DNA of 64,000 bases from Sorghum bicolor (Eukaryota > Streptophyta > Magnoliopsida > Poales > Poaceae): the NCBI RefSeq assembly GCF_000003195.3, contig NC_012872.2, forward strand, positions 7,440,001-7,504,000. Direction: 5' to 3'. The first letter of the stretch is position 1; each line of letters opens with the position of its first letter. The notes beneath the pieces were generated by a model. That model searched no databases. It worked only from the letters and a program-made list of their open reading frames with translations, and was not told the DNA's origin. Of the stretch, positions 22,212-33,814 are shown in pieces. The position numbers and the translations under genes were made by a program.

Positions 22212-22380
22212 AAGGTTTAATTTCTAAAAGTTTTTTTAACATTCTTCGTTACATCAAATCTTTAGATATATGTATAAAACATTAAATGTTGATAAAAATA
22301 AAAATTAATTATACAGTTTATTTATAATTTGTAAAATAATAATTTTGAAACTTAATTAATTTATAATTAAATAATAATTA
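22212..22380 (+). mobile_element. Tourist-like MITE, copy 15 (strongly decayed)
   Basis: TTCGTTACATCAAATCTTTAG, ACATTAAATGTTGATAAAAA and AATTATACAGTTTATTTA match the family interior with many transitions. The right terminus is absent. Confidence 0.65.
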
Positions 22381-23029
22381 GATACCGCCGAGGTGGAAAT
22401 GGGTGCCAGACAACGCAGCAGTCAGCAGCACTAGGACGGACTGACGTACGTGGCTATTTGCTCCCTCCGCATCAGCTCCCATTATATTTTGGCGCGTCCA
22501 CTCCAACGTGCGTGTACCGCGCCGCTCTACCGCAGTGTCGTGTCTCAGTGTCCGCAGATTGACATGCAACAAATTAAATCGAGGGCTGCTAGCTTTAGGC
22601 CGGAGTCTGTGACCTGACCGGCTGATCGAGGCGGTACGGTGGTGGTGACCGGCCGGAGCCCCTGTCGCGACTCAACAAAAGGCGACTGGACGTGCGCTAG
22701 CGTACAACAAAGCGACGCACCAAATCCATCAAGCCGTCACGACCCCCCCAACCGCGCCACTTCACCCTGCCTGCCTGCCTGCCTCTGATCCGCTCCAAAG
22801 CTAGCACAAGGGTCGCGTGGTGGAAAAGCAGCAGCAGCAGCAACGGACGGGACGACGTATATGTAGGCGCGCGGCGCGCACCTCGCCGTCCCTGACGCCG
22901 CGTCGTTGCGCATGGCATGCTCGCTGATCTAGTCGTCTGATATCTGTGTGTTTGTGGGAGTGTGCGTAGCCACTGGCCACCACCACCACATAACTGCTCA
23001 TCTATATATGTATATATATATATATATAT
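22381..23029. other. Upstream region of the orphan transporter exon
   Basis: Moderately GC-rich, with no coding sequence recognised. An (AT)n run at about 23005-23028 immediately precedes the TATA-like element described separately. Confidence 0.4.
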
Positions 23030-23036
23030 TTATAAA
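23030..23036 (+). promoter_or_regulatory. Probable TATA box for the orphan exon
   Basis: TTATAAA follows an (AT)n tract, 223 bp upstream of the ATG at 23259. A CACCACCACCAT-type leader follows. Suggestive of a real core promoter, by sequence only. Confidence 0.5.
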
Positions 23037-23258
23037 CCACCACCACCACCATCACACCACCACACAGTTCACCGACCCTCTTCTCCTGCCGTCTGTCGTC
23101 CTGTTCCTGTGGCTGCGCGCGCGGACGCTCTGCTTTAGTCCGTTTCCTTGCGCCTCCTTGATCGATCGGATCCTGTGTCCGTGTTGGCCGGCCGGTTAGC
23201 TAGGCTCGCGGCGGGGCGACGGACGGACGACGGCCGGCTGACGACGCGACGGGGCGGC

Positions 23259-23412
23259 ATGGGCGACGACCACAAGGAGAAGGAGGGGCTGAAGGCGGGG
23301 GAAGGAATGGCGGGGCCGGCGGCGTCGTGGCGGCTCAACATCAGCGACTTCCACATGCCGGAGCGGCCCAAGGAGCCGCCCTTCGTCACCAGAGTCTTCC
23401 TCCGCAGCCACG
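23259..23412 (+). CDS. Orphan or alternative first exon of an MTP-type transporter
   Basis: Encodes 51 residues plus one base, starting MGDDHKEKEG and containing SWRLNISDFHMPERPKEPPF, then VTRVFLRSH. It ends CAC G|GTACGTAC, an excellent donor leaving phase 1. This is the N-terminal cytosolic segment of the manganese CDF (MTP9/MTP11) group. It parallels the first exon of the complete gene at 27190 ([11 protein letters not shown], then [13 protein letters not shown]) and has the same phase and the same G|GT junction. It could splice to the acceptor at 28391 (an intron of about 5 kb) as an alternative first exon, or be the relic of a tandem duplicate that lost exons 2-6. No other MTP exons are visible between 23.4 and 27.2 kb. 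It has its own TATA-like element, which favours use. Confidence 0.7.
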
Positions 23413-25526
23413 GTACGTACGGCACCCCCCCTGAACTCGCTCCGGCCGATCCTCTGATCTGCCTGCATACACAACAACTATTCCATGGTTGCAGTATACA
23501 TTCATTTCGATCGGCAGGCAGATCGATCAAATGGTCCGTAGTATCTCGTGTTCGCGTACGTTCCGTGTCTCATCCTCTCGTGGTAACTCTCGTAACTGAT
23601 TGATCAACTGGCAGAAGAAGAAACTGACTGAAACTGCTAAGTCCAGAGGCACAATTCTTGCTTCAGTTAGTGTGATCTCGATTAGTTAACTCCAAGATAA
23701 TACCACCGAAAAGATCATGACAAACAAGCTACATATGGCGATAACAACAAAACTAAAACGGTGCTTAGTGCAGTCCCATGTGGACCGTGTATAATTGTAT
23801 ATACCTTTTTTTTGTGTGATCTTTTCAATGCATGGCCCTGCTTCCACACTTCAAAAGTTCAAAGTATCAAAGTGGCGATAGTTACATACTTGTAGTGGGT
23901 TCAAATTGATGTCACGAAAAAGCTGTGGCCTGCATTTTAGTCTGTTCGAGGTCCTTATGTTGCACGTACGCTCCGGTAGCTCGGAGCCCCGGATGTGTTT
24001 TTCTTTTGAATCCGGATCCACAGGTAAAAACAAGTGTATTGAGAAGGATAATTTCTTCTGTCAAAACTAGGAGTGCCCCGAGTATCGATCCTGAACGTAC
24101 ACGAGATAAGACGTAGCGGTTTGCTACATATATATTTATACGTACATATATACTTGAGAAAGTAGTCGTAGTCAGAGTTGGACAGTAGTAAAAACAAACC
24201 CCGGCCGGTCCAGTAACTGCACTAATAATCTGATAGTTATGTGAAAGTGAAACTAGTGAACGTCTCCTGAGTTCGACTCATTACTGATGAATTGATGAAG
24301 AGGGGAAATGGAAATATATATGGAACAAAAATGTGGTGGGGTCGACCTCCAGCTGCATGCAAGCTATCCTAGTACACTTTTCTTGTTGTTCCTGATCGGA
24401 AGGCGTTCCAATTGAAGCTCGTTGTTTGTCATGGACACGGTCGAGAGGGGCATCTATGTGACAACGTTCCTTTTGAGCTTGACAATCACAAGACGCTTAG
24501 GACGACGTAATCTCTTAGAGAAGTCCAATCACGCTTGTTTTTGGCAAATACTCCTGATATAAAAACGAAATCTCTGTCGGCGAACCGCATGGGTACTACA
24601 ACGAAGCGAGAATTGTTTTGGCCTTCGTTTCAGTAAAAAAATATATGATGATTTTTTGGCCTGCTCTATCTGTGTTGCACGTAAGTACGTACGCAGCATG
24701 CGCATTGAGTGCTTCATTGCATGCACGCAACTCGGCAGCTTCGCCGGATTTGGAGTCGCACGCGTCATATATTTCGTGCGAGTAAAGGATGCTAGATGCC
24801 AGGAGTCAAAGAATGTTCCGTGTAAAATACTGAAAGGTTTCGTGCAGATGTTATGGCTGCGTTTGGATACCCATGGATCGTAGAAAAGCTAGCTTGAAAA
24901 AGTTGGATTGTTAAAAGCTAGCTGGATCATAAACTCGGATCCATGCTTTGTAAAAGCTGAGCAAGACTGAGCCGTGGAAGACTGGCTTGTAGAGCAAAAT
25001 TACTATAACGCGCCCTCGATCTTTATCATTGATGTCCAAGAAACTAGAGGCAGATTGGTCAAATTAGATCCAAAAGCTTATTGGATATATTATGGAATCT
25101 AGAGGCTTCGGACTGTACAAGTCGGCTACAAGTTATTAGAACTGAAGCCATAATTTGCTGTAATCCAATTTAGCCATGGAAACATACATATTACTGGGTA
25201 CAAAGTCCTAATCCAACGCGATGTGTCGTATCACTTTGTGCAATTTTTGCAGTATAGTATAGTTAAATGTGACTTTAGCAAAATCTTTACTTGCGCTCGT
25301 ATTCCCTCTAATTAATCCCACGCAGTACTACTGATCTCACTTTACAAGGCGCTCATGTAAACTCAAATTCAAATTTTATTAACCCATAATTTAGTTAATA
25401 TTTTTTTTACCATTGAACTATAAACGTAGTGATAAGTACTTCTGAGTAATTATAAGTTTCTAATTATAAACAAACAAGTAAATAAATGGTTATATAAAGT
25501 ATAACTTGTTAACCATGCCATGCTAA
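23413..25526. other. Intron-like or intergenic DNA after the orphan exon
   Basis: AT-rich, with no recognisable exon of the transporter and no other gene. It is either the first part of a long intron or intergenic. Confidence 0.45.
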
Positions 25527-25772
25527 GGCCTTGTTTAGATGCGGAATTTTTTTTTGGATTTCGCTACTGTAGCACTTTCGTTTGTTTCTGACAAATATTA
25601 TTCGATTATGGACTAACTAGGATCAACAAATTCGTTTCGTGTTTTACAGCTAAACTGTATAATTAGTTTTTGTTTTCGTCTATATTTAATGCTTCATGCA
25701 TGTGCCAAAAGATTCGATATGACAGATAATTTTGAGAACTTTTTGGGTTTTTTGGATGAACTAAACGAGGCC
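25527..25772 (-). mobile_element. Tourist-like MITE, copy 16 with TAA target duplication
   Basis: GGCCTTGTTTAGATGCGG at the left and GAACTAAACGAGGCC at the right, flanked by TAA. The reverse interior includes CTACTGTAGCACTTTCG and ATTCGATATGACAG. It lies between the orphan exon and the full transporter gene. Confidence 0.92.
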
Positions 25773-27189
25773 TAAATTGCACTGGTCAAGATGTAGCCGA
25801 AAGACAAGAATGCACGACAAACTAAGCCAAGTTGAATGACGAGCTCCATGGTAGAAGCTTGAAGCCCCAGCTTCCAAATCCGCTGGTGATGGCTTCGCCG
25901 CTGAGGGTCAAAAAGTGTCTCCAGAAGTGCCTAGGCTGAACAAAACGCTAAAGAACCTACTGAAACTGATGCCTCATCTCACGGAATGGTAAAAAAGGTT
26001 TGGCAAATATATGCATGGTTCGTGTTGCTGGATATACGTCCCCGCGTCTCCTTTGCATGCGTGGCCTGTAGCGTCTTCTTTGCATGCGTGGCCTGTAGAA
26101 ATTTATCCGGTGGCCGTAGAATTTATTCGTGACCCGTAGAATGTCCGGGGCGTACCCGTACGACTGCGTTATCTTGTAGTATTGGAGGCGGCAAACCTTT
26201 AGTGATCCTTTTTAAGTACTGCCAAGACGCAACAATCTGCTTTCGGAAAGGTGGAAAGCTATATGAAACCACTGGTACTATTACGTCGGTCGATGTCGGT
26301 TTCAGTAGCGAAACCTCAAACAAAGTCTCGACGGATTCCGTCCGTGGCTGTGTAGCAGTCCCTGTACAACTTGACAACCTCTCGTCGAATCGATGATGCC
26401 CTGGTAGTACAGGTGAGAAATAATCCTTGCCTTGGGACACTGCAACCAAACCACCATCTTCTTTCGGAGAATGCTCGCTCTAGGCAAAAAGCATAGAGAT
26501 AAGCATTCACCGTCGCGCGCCTGACGACTGTTGCTCTGGACTCCCCGTGCCGTACGTCGCCTTCGGCAGCAGCGGCCACTTGCCACTTGGGCAGCAGGGC
26601 AGGTGTGGGCTTACAGCGCGGCGGTGCCGTCTTCAACTCTGTCTCGTTCTCCCCCCGTGGTCCTGCTCATGGCGGTGGCCGGAGGCCGGAGGGTCGCGTT
26701 CCCTTTATTTCCGTCCTTCCTGGGGAAGAAAAAGGATTCCCGTCCGGGTCGCATTCCCTTTCCGACGGTGGCTGGCCGACGCAGCCCCAGGTCCAGATTC
26801 CCGAACCAAACCCCCCCGAACTGGGTGTGGGGGAAGCAGCCAGACACCTCGGCCCGGGTTGCCGCTAAGACGTTTCGTGATTGGTCACAACACGCGGGCG
26901 TTTCCCGTTTCGCCCTGCGCGTGGCGCACGCACGATTGAGCCACGACGCACGCGGCCCGAGGTTTAGGGAGGCCGGCCAGCAAGCCGATCCGAAACGTTG
27001 CGTTGCGTCCCGCACCTTTCCCGTTCTGGGGCACGCGTGCCAACGCCGGTGCGGTGAGGGGCTTGGACTTGGAGTCGAGTCGTCGTCGGCGGCGCGGAGA
27101 GCTGATCGAATTCCACGCACTAGCTTGCGGAGTTGCAGGTGGCCACTAACTAGCCAGCCTGCCGCGGGCGGCGGGCGCGGAGACAGACC
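25773..27189. other. Upstream region of the MTP gene
   Basis: 26045-26097 carries two copies of TTTGCATGCGTGGCCTGTAG. From about 26530 the DNA is GC-rich and probably holds the promoter and leader of the gene at 27190. Long open frames here (345 codons plus, 251 minus) run through the true first exon in other frames and are rejected. I see no clear TATA box. Confidence 0.45.
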
Positions 27190-29959
27190 ATGGGGAGCCC
27201 GAACCAACGACACGGCGGTGGCGGTGGCAGCGACGAGGAGGGCGACGCCGGATCGTGGCGTCTGCGCATGGACAGCGGAGGCTTCAGCGTCCCGGACCGG
27301 TTCCACCGCCAGCCGCCGCCCTTCTACGCCAGGATCTTCGTCGGCGGCTCGCACGGTGCGCAGCACGCCCCCCCCCCTGACCTTTCATTTTGTTTGTCTC
27401 TTCCCCCAATTCTCCCGTCTGCTTTCGGTTTCGCCGCCCAGTTTCTGTCTTTTTTCATATATAATATACAATCTCGTTACTAGTGTAGTAGCACAACGAC
27501 AAAAACAAAATCCTCCCCACAAGAAAATTCGCAGCTGTGGAACTGAGCTCACAACTCGTCGCTATTGATGATTTGGGGGCTCTATAAATTATGGCATTCA
27601 TTGTGAAGTTAGAGCTGTTCTTTTACGTGCCTGTAACGCTCGACGCCATTGTCGAGTGTGAGCACCTACACCGAATTTTAAATGACAAAGTTCAGGTTTA
27701 GCCACCACAAAAAAAAAAAAAAACAGTAGCTGGCAATATATGCTACAGACTGCTTACAGCTTTTCTTGTATCTTTGTAGTGGAAGCAAACAATCTAACTG
27801 CACAAAGGTGATTAGAACAAGTATTAGTCTTATAGTATATACTGGTCGTGACAGGGCAGATGCTCCGAATTCGACTGCAGGAAACAATGCGCTTATTGTG
27901 TTACAGCGGGAAAATATGACAACGACAAGTCTTTGTTTTCAATTCCCACCACACATAACATTATGTCTAGCTTGTCCAACAAAAATAATAATATTATGTC
28001 TATCCAAACGGCACTTTGTCATGCACAGTACTATTTCCCATGGTTGCCTTAATCTAATCTTTGATTTGGTGGACAAGACTGTTCTTGTCTCCATGATCAT
28101 ACCGATGTCCTGAATCCTGCCTGTAAGTGTAGACGATGATGTGCATTTGACTTTTTTTTTTACGAAATGCATTTGACTTTGATCTTAACTGACTGGTGTG
28201 GTAAGACTGGATCATCATTCATCTGGTGCGTAAAAATCAGTTAATAAAATACTATATATACCATATAGGAAGCTTAACCTTTGGTTGGACAAGATGTTTT
28301 CCAAGTTACCTTTGGTTAATCGATCATTGTTTTCCCTTTTGTTCTGTTTTTCCTGCACCACCTCTCTTACAGTTCAGTTCCTCAACTCAGGAAAGCAGAG
28401 GAAGATCGCAAAGTACTACAAGAAACAAGAAAATCTACTCAAGGATTTCAGCGAAATGGAGACCATGAACGAACTTGGTGGCTTAGATCCGAATGCTGCT
28501 CCTTCCGAGGTGCAAAGCCAACTACAGATTTTTACCGTTATGTACAGTTTATGCGATTATGGAATATGCACACCTACACCATCGATGTTGATATGCTGTG
28601 AACTATACCTGCTTCTTATGTTCTCAGGAAGAGCAGAAGCAGTTGGCAAAGAGCGAGAGGTTTGCTATTAACCTGTCCAACGTAATCAATCTGATCCTCT
28701 TTGTCACAAAAGTCGTCGCTTCAATCCAAAGTTTATCCATGGCGGTTATAGCGTCGACGCTGGATTCTCTATTGGACCTCCTGTCAGGGTTCATACTTTG
28801 GTATACGGCGTACAAAATGAAAAAGCCCAACAAGTACAACTATCCAATTGGAAAGAGGCGCATGCAACCAGTGGTAAGGACAATTTTCGTCAAACTGAAG
28901 TATTTTGGTTGTTTTTTTTATCATCATCATATAAACTAAAGATGGTACCTACTCAGAAAGCCTTTTCCATTCGTCAGAATCAGTTTACCTCAGAAAGCAT
29001 AGCTAGAATGAGTTACACAGTGGCATATTTCTGAGTTCCACAATACCAAGATCATTCGTAGTGTCCACTTTTGTTGCCGGCAAACTGAATAATTTGGCAT
29101 TTGTTTCAGGGAATAATAGTTTTCGCATCAGTAATGGGCACACTTGGCTTCCAAGTGCTGATCGAATCAGGGCGCCAGCTCATAACTCAGGTACACGATC
29201 TGTGGTTCACATTTGTCATAACATCAAATCTTTTTTTTATTTCTGACTTGGTTGCCGATGCGATGACCCAATCAGGAGCACGCGAATTTCGAGCTCAAGC
29301 AAGAGCTCTGGATGGTCGGCAGCATGTCCTCTGTTGCGGTCGTGAAGTTCTTCCTCATGCTCTACTGCCGAACCTTCAAGAACGAGATCGTGAGGGCCTA
29401 CGCCCAGGACCATTTCTTCGACGTGATCACAAACTCGGTCGGCCTGGTCGCGGCGCTGCTCGCCGTCCGGTACAAATGGTGGATGGACCCAGTTGGCGCC
29501 ATACTGGTAAGCAGAGCTGCAATGCAATCATATGAACTTTTGTGAGCTACTGTAGAACAGTGCCGTCAGTATATGTATAACTCTACTAACTATAATGAAC
29601 CCTGAAAAATGCAGATCGCCTTGTACACGATCACGACGTGGGCGCGGACGGTGCTGGAGAACGTGGGCACGCTGATCGGCAAGTCGGCGCCGGCGGAGTA
29701 CCTGACGAAGCTGACGTACCTGATCTGGAACCACCACGAGGAGATCCAGCACATCGACACGGTGCGAGCCTACACCTTCGGCACGCACTACTTCGTGGAG
29801 GTGGACATCGTGCTCCCGGGCGACATGCCGCTCAGCCAGGCGCACGACATCGGCGAGTCGCTGCAGGAGAAGCTGGAGCAGCTGCCCGAGGTCGAGCGCG
29901 CCTTCGTCCATGTCGACTTCGAGTTCACGCACCGGCCCGAGCACAAGGCCGAGGTCTGA
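27190..29959 (+). CDS. MTP9: Manganese-type cation diffusion facilitator (MTP9/MTP11 group)
   Basis: A 395-residue transporter from six exons: 27190-27355, 28391-28509, 28628-28873, 29110-29190, 29276-29506 and 29615-29959. All introns are GT/AG and phases agree. Members of this group export Mn2+ (proton exchange) from the cytosol across plasma or Golgi/prevacuolar membranes; rice MTP9 does so in roots. Seen here: an N-terminal cytosolic tail; [20 protein letters not shown] linking exons 1-2; and two DxxxD metal-site motifs of the Mn-CDF class, D141-D145 ([12 protein letters not shown]) and D249-D253 ([11 protein letters not shown]). Membrane segments lie between about residues 110 and 290. 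The C-terminal cytosolic dimerisation domain carries [20 protein letters not shown]. Length is normal for the family. The first exon competes with a similar exon at 23259. The symbol MTP9 is by resemblance; MTP11-type cannot be excluded. Confidence 0.92.
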
Positions 29960-30434
29960 GTGCGTCGTCACTTCAGACTCCAGAGCTCAGACCAGCTGTA
30001 ATGCTGCTGCAGATTTGAGTTCATATGTTTTTAGTTCGTAAGACGAATGCAAACATCATTTCATGAGCCCACAACTCTTTTTATATGGGCATCTAGATGT
30101 TTTTTTTTGTCGTGTGATAGATCGTTACTTTGTATGTAGACTGTTATTTTTCTTATATATAAAGAAAAGAAAAATCCAACTACAGTTTCTGAATTCCAGC
30201 AATACAGCATCTCAATCTCAGAGCAGCTACACCAGCTCACACTTACCGACCTACGGATGCAAATCTACCATACATACATGGTAGCCATAAATGCTAATCA
30301 AATGATGACATAACATAACACTTCGTGGCGGTTGTATATATCATGCAAAAGTATCTTACAGGAGCTGCCAGGATTATTATAAGGACAAGAAATTTGGATA
30401 GGTCTTGGTAGATTAACACCAATTTTCGACTATG
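29960..30434. other. Convergent intergenic segment
   Basis: Holds the 3' UTRs of the transporter (plus) and of the small membrane-protein gene (minus), whose stop codons lie about 475 bp apart. No other feature is seen. Confidence 0.5.
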
Positions 30435-30858
30435 CTATTCGGCCTTTAGTTCAGGTTTGTCAAAGGCAGCTATGTTTTGAGGTTCACACTCTGGGCTAAA
30501 GAGCCGCACAAGCAAGGCTGATGTCGCGCTCATAGAGACTGCTCCGCATGACGCCCACCTGAGACTCCTTGGAACAGTTATTCTTGGACCTACAGAATAG
30601 ACACAGTCTCAGCAAAGTGGTATGAGTTCTGACCCCAAGGAGAAACAAAACTACTGCTGGAGTTAAACAAAAAGCGGTTAGGAGATAGCAGGATGGGTAG
30701 GAACATTGACCATAGTGCAGGCGGCAAAGCACCCAGAAAGCCAGACCACCACCAACAGAGAAGATGCCAGCAGTGTGCCGCATCAACCGGGAGCAGGGCT
30801 TTGACTCTGGTCGCATAACTTCCCCTTCCGACCATCCTAGTGCCCGCCGCAGTGCCAT
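30435..30858 (-). CDS. Small conserved plant membrane protein (100 aa, spliced)
   Basis: Two coding exons: 30858-30711 and 30589-30435, with a 121-nt GT/AG intron in phase 1. Exon 1 gives MALRRALGWSEGEVMRPESK, then PCSRLMRHTAGIFSVGGGLA and FWVLCRLHYG. Exon 2 gives PRITVPRSLRWASCGAVSMS, then ATSALLVRLFSPECEPQNIA and AFDKPELKAE. Two hydrophobic segments (about residues 29-46 and 61-79) suggest a small double-spanning protein. The ATG has good context (AAGATGG). A 5' UTR intron is likely: donor CGCG|GTACGTAA at 32057/32056 and acceptor TTTCAG at 30974, putting the start of transcription near 32.1-32.25 kb. I recall this protein as a conserved plant family without a name. The PC-R motif ahead of two membrane spans faintly resembles the COX20 cytochrome oxidase assembly factor, which is a guess. 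Confidence 0.82.
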
Positions 30859-32250
30859 CTTGATCCTTGGTTTCTTTGCTGATGGATATATTCCACTGAT
30901 GTGCTGAAGTTGGTAAGAGGTCCAGCTGTTCAGAGATAACTGTAACTTGCTTTGAGTGCCTCCTTCCTGGTTTCTGAAATGAGAAAAATTAGGCACACCA
31001 TTCCTTTCATTTCCAAATTAAGGATATGCTTAAAGTAAAGCTAACCCTAAAAAACCATTGATAGGTGTGAATTAGTTTATAGCCTGAGCATTCTGGCAGT
31101 ATTAACATACATGAACTTATGCATTGATTTACTGTTCAGTGTCCATCTGCTGAACACTGAAATTGAAAAAAAAAGAAGATCCCACAACATATAACCAATT
31201 GACAGTTTGATATGCAAATCACCTTTCTGATCCAGAACAAAATTTGCATACAAAGACAGAAAATTCTAGTATTCTATCATCCATGGTCCTAGTGTACATA
31301 TGTTGACTCAAATGAGAAAATATGAACAAGAACCGCCCATTCTGTTCTAGATTAGGGAAAAGGAACATGCCAGCACCTAACTGCACCAGATATCAGACTG
31401 CAACATCAGGATACATCGCAGTGAGATAAACAGGCTACCCAATGAGTACAAATATACTATGAGCAGTATGTTGGGGACTCAGGGGAAAGGGGTAGGCATT
31501 AGTGGAATGTCTATTACTCTCTTTGCAAAACTGCAGATAAGAGATGTAAATTTGTTCCTGGTTTGCACTAAAAATGTGCAAGGACGACATCGGATATACA
31601 GATGAAACATGAAAGCACATGTTATGATGCTAAACAAGGCATCTTTATGGTAATACACCTATTCATAATTCTATGAGCAGACGTGGGTTAAAAATCAATG
31701 TATATCTTTCACACCAGGCAACAACCTTCTCCAATTCAAAATGGCGAGAAACAACCCTCTGCTTCCTGCAAATTTACAGCACAAGGAGTCCAGGAACCCA
31801 ATACCCAAAAAGGCCGGGACAAATACTCATAGGCTCCTCCCCAGAGCAGCACACCAGGTGCTCGACGATATGCCCCAGAAACCAATCAGCACAATAATAC
31901 CAATAGCTTGCTCCACGAATTTCACCCAAGCCATACCAGGATAAAACCGACACTAATAAACAAACACGGCGCGAAGACTGTAGAAAGCTGCTACTAGGGG
32001 AGAGCAGGAGAAGAGCATGGCTTCAGGTGCAGGACTGCAGGGGCTAGGTTACGTACCGCGGGTGGCGTTGTTTCCTTGCGCGCTGTGTAGTCCTGCCTGA
32101 ACTGGAAATCGATAGACTGAGTCTCTGACCGGCGGAGAGGAAGGCTCCTTGCTTCACGCGCGGGCGGCGCCGGCGACTACGCGGATGCCGGTGTTGGAGG
32201 AGGAGCGCACTGCGGACCGGAGAGGGGAATGACCACGAGTGGGTCGGAGG
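30859..32250 (-). other. Probable 5' UTR intron and promoter of the small membrane-protein gene
   Basis: From 30973 upward the sequence is AT-rich and intron-like until the strong donor at 32056. 32060-32240 is GC-rich and is probably the first non-coding exon and promoter on the minus strand. Plus-strand open frames at 31673-31944 have no recognised product. Confidence 0.5.
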
Positions 32251-33098
32251 TCTTCTTGTCAGGGAACAAGCGCTGCGTGGGACTTGCTAGGAGGAGGAGG
32301 GCCTAGTGAGGCTACTGGGCTGATTTCTGAGAGGCGCTGTAGGCAAGTTACAGGCCCGAAACTGCAGGGCGGCCCGTCAGTTAACAAGGCGGGCCACTAT
32401 GTAAACGTTGCAAGAAATAAGAAAAAACAAAACAAAACACCTACCGAAGTTAACAAAAATCAAGGAATTCTAAAAAAAGGATAAATGCATAATTTATGTA
32501 ATGCATATTTCATTGATCCTCTTAATCGTCATATAGGTCTTCTACAAAATTAGAGACCAAACCAAGTAAATAAAGTATGTTAAAAATATGACCATCATTG
32601 CCAGTAATTGCACTTCAGAGCCTCTGCACTTGGATAGTTGGATAGAAGTTGTGGCACACGGCAATGTCACAATCCAGCAACAGAACGGGCGCATGTATAG
32701 CAGATCCGCCGGATGGTTCGTTCCCCTCTCTCCACATGCACACGTACCTCTATTCTTTAACGCTTTCAAAACAATCTGTTGTGCTGATGTACCCCACAAA
32801 CAATTAAAGAACGAAGTCATGAATGAATAATATGGGGTATTATAAATTTCGAGCAACCTGACGTATCTGCAGTGCTACGTGGCTCGTGCCATGTGGTTGC
32901 AGGTCACCAGGCACTACTAAAGGTCGTTCGTAGTGTTTTAGTCTCTCACAGTAAATTAATCAACGAACAATATTTTCAGCCATGACTTCAGATCAACGGA
33001 TAGGCTCGCGACTACTAGGGCATTTCGTTTTGGGCTAAAATTTTAATGAGGATACACAAAAACGCACACACAAGCCCAACCGTTCATGCCTCCTGATC
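32251..33098. other. Intergenic DNA, nothing recognised
   Basis: AT-rich with two overlapping open frames (80 and 104 codons) around 32542-32856, neither recognisable. No element ends are identified. Confidence 0.4.
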
Positions 33099-33115
33099 AG
33101 TTGCCTCTCACCTTG
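33099..33115. repeat. Left target-site duplication of the LINE (17 bp)
   Basis: AGTTGCCTCTCACCTTG, repeated exactly at 33798-33814 on the other side of the LINE insertion. Confidence 0.95.
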
Positions 33116-33797
33116 AGCATCTATGATTTATCACCATCTGATAGGACACCAAGAGTTAGATCCAGCCTTCAAGTGGTTATGGAAATCCTTTTGTCAACCC
33201 AAACACAAGGTTTTTTTCTGGCTACTCATGAAGGACAGATTAAGCACAAGAAATATTTTGAGAAGAAAGCAAATGCAAATACCAAGTTACAATTGTGCAG
33301 TATGCCTGCAAGACACTGAAGAGACAGTCCATCATCTGTTTTGGGAATGCCCCTTTGCACAGCAATGCTGGGGGATGCTAAATATGCAAGTACTTCAGTT
33401 TGATTCAACCTTTGACAACATCAGGGCTATCAAGGATCAGGCAAACAATCAGTTCTTCATGGTAATGATAATTCTGATGACTTAGACAATTTGGAAAGTC
33501 AGAAATGAGGCAATTTTCCAAAACAATCAAATCAGTATCAGTGAATCAAAAGCCCTATTCCTCAAGGAAGCAAAGATGGTTTCATACAGAGTCAAGACAA
33601 GGCTCAAACAGCAGTTTGATCAATGGATACACTCCTTAAATTAGCTTTGTTGTCTCGCCTTATTTTCTTTGTCTCCTTTTTTGTTTCCTGAATCGTCTTG
33701 ATTCTGCCCTCTCTGCCCTTTTGTAATCTAAAAACCGTTGTTGTTTTAATAAGTTTACTGCAGGGGCTACGGCCCTTCCAGTTTCGTCAAAAAAAAA
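33116..33797 (+). mobile_element. 5'-truncated LINE with intact target-site duplication
   Basis: A 682-bp insertion bounded by an exact 17-bp direct repeat and ending in an A-tract (33789-33798). It encodes the C-terminal part of a LINE ORF2: the zf-RVT domain, with FKWLWKSFCQPKHKVFFWLL, then NCAVCLQDTEETVHHLFWEC with its C-x2-C...H-x4-C zinc pattern at about 33123-33360, then a decayed tail with an in-frame stop at 33483. The 3' UTR ends GGGCTACGGCCCTTCCAGTTT followed by poly(A). This is the hallmark of target-primed reverse transcription with 5' truncation. Confidence 0.95.
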
Positions 33798-33814
33798 AGT
33801 TGCCTCTCACCTTG
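33798..33814. repeat. Right target-site duplication of the LINE (17 bp)
   Basis: An exact copy of 33099-33115, immediately after the poly(A) tract. Confidence 0.95.

Noticed and set aside
26531..27568. 345-codon plus-strand frame and a 251-codon minus-strand frame
   Set aside because: Both cross the genuine MTP first exon in other frames; the proteins are Arg/Pro-rich without domains and follow from high GC.
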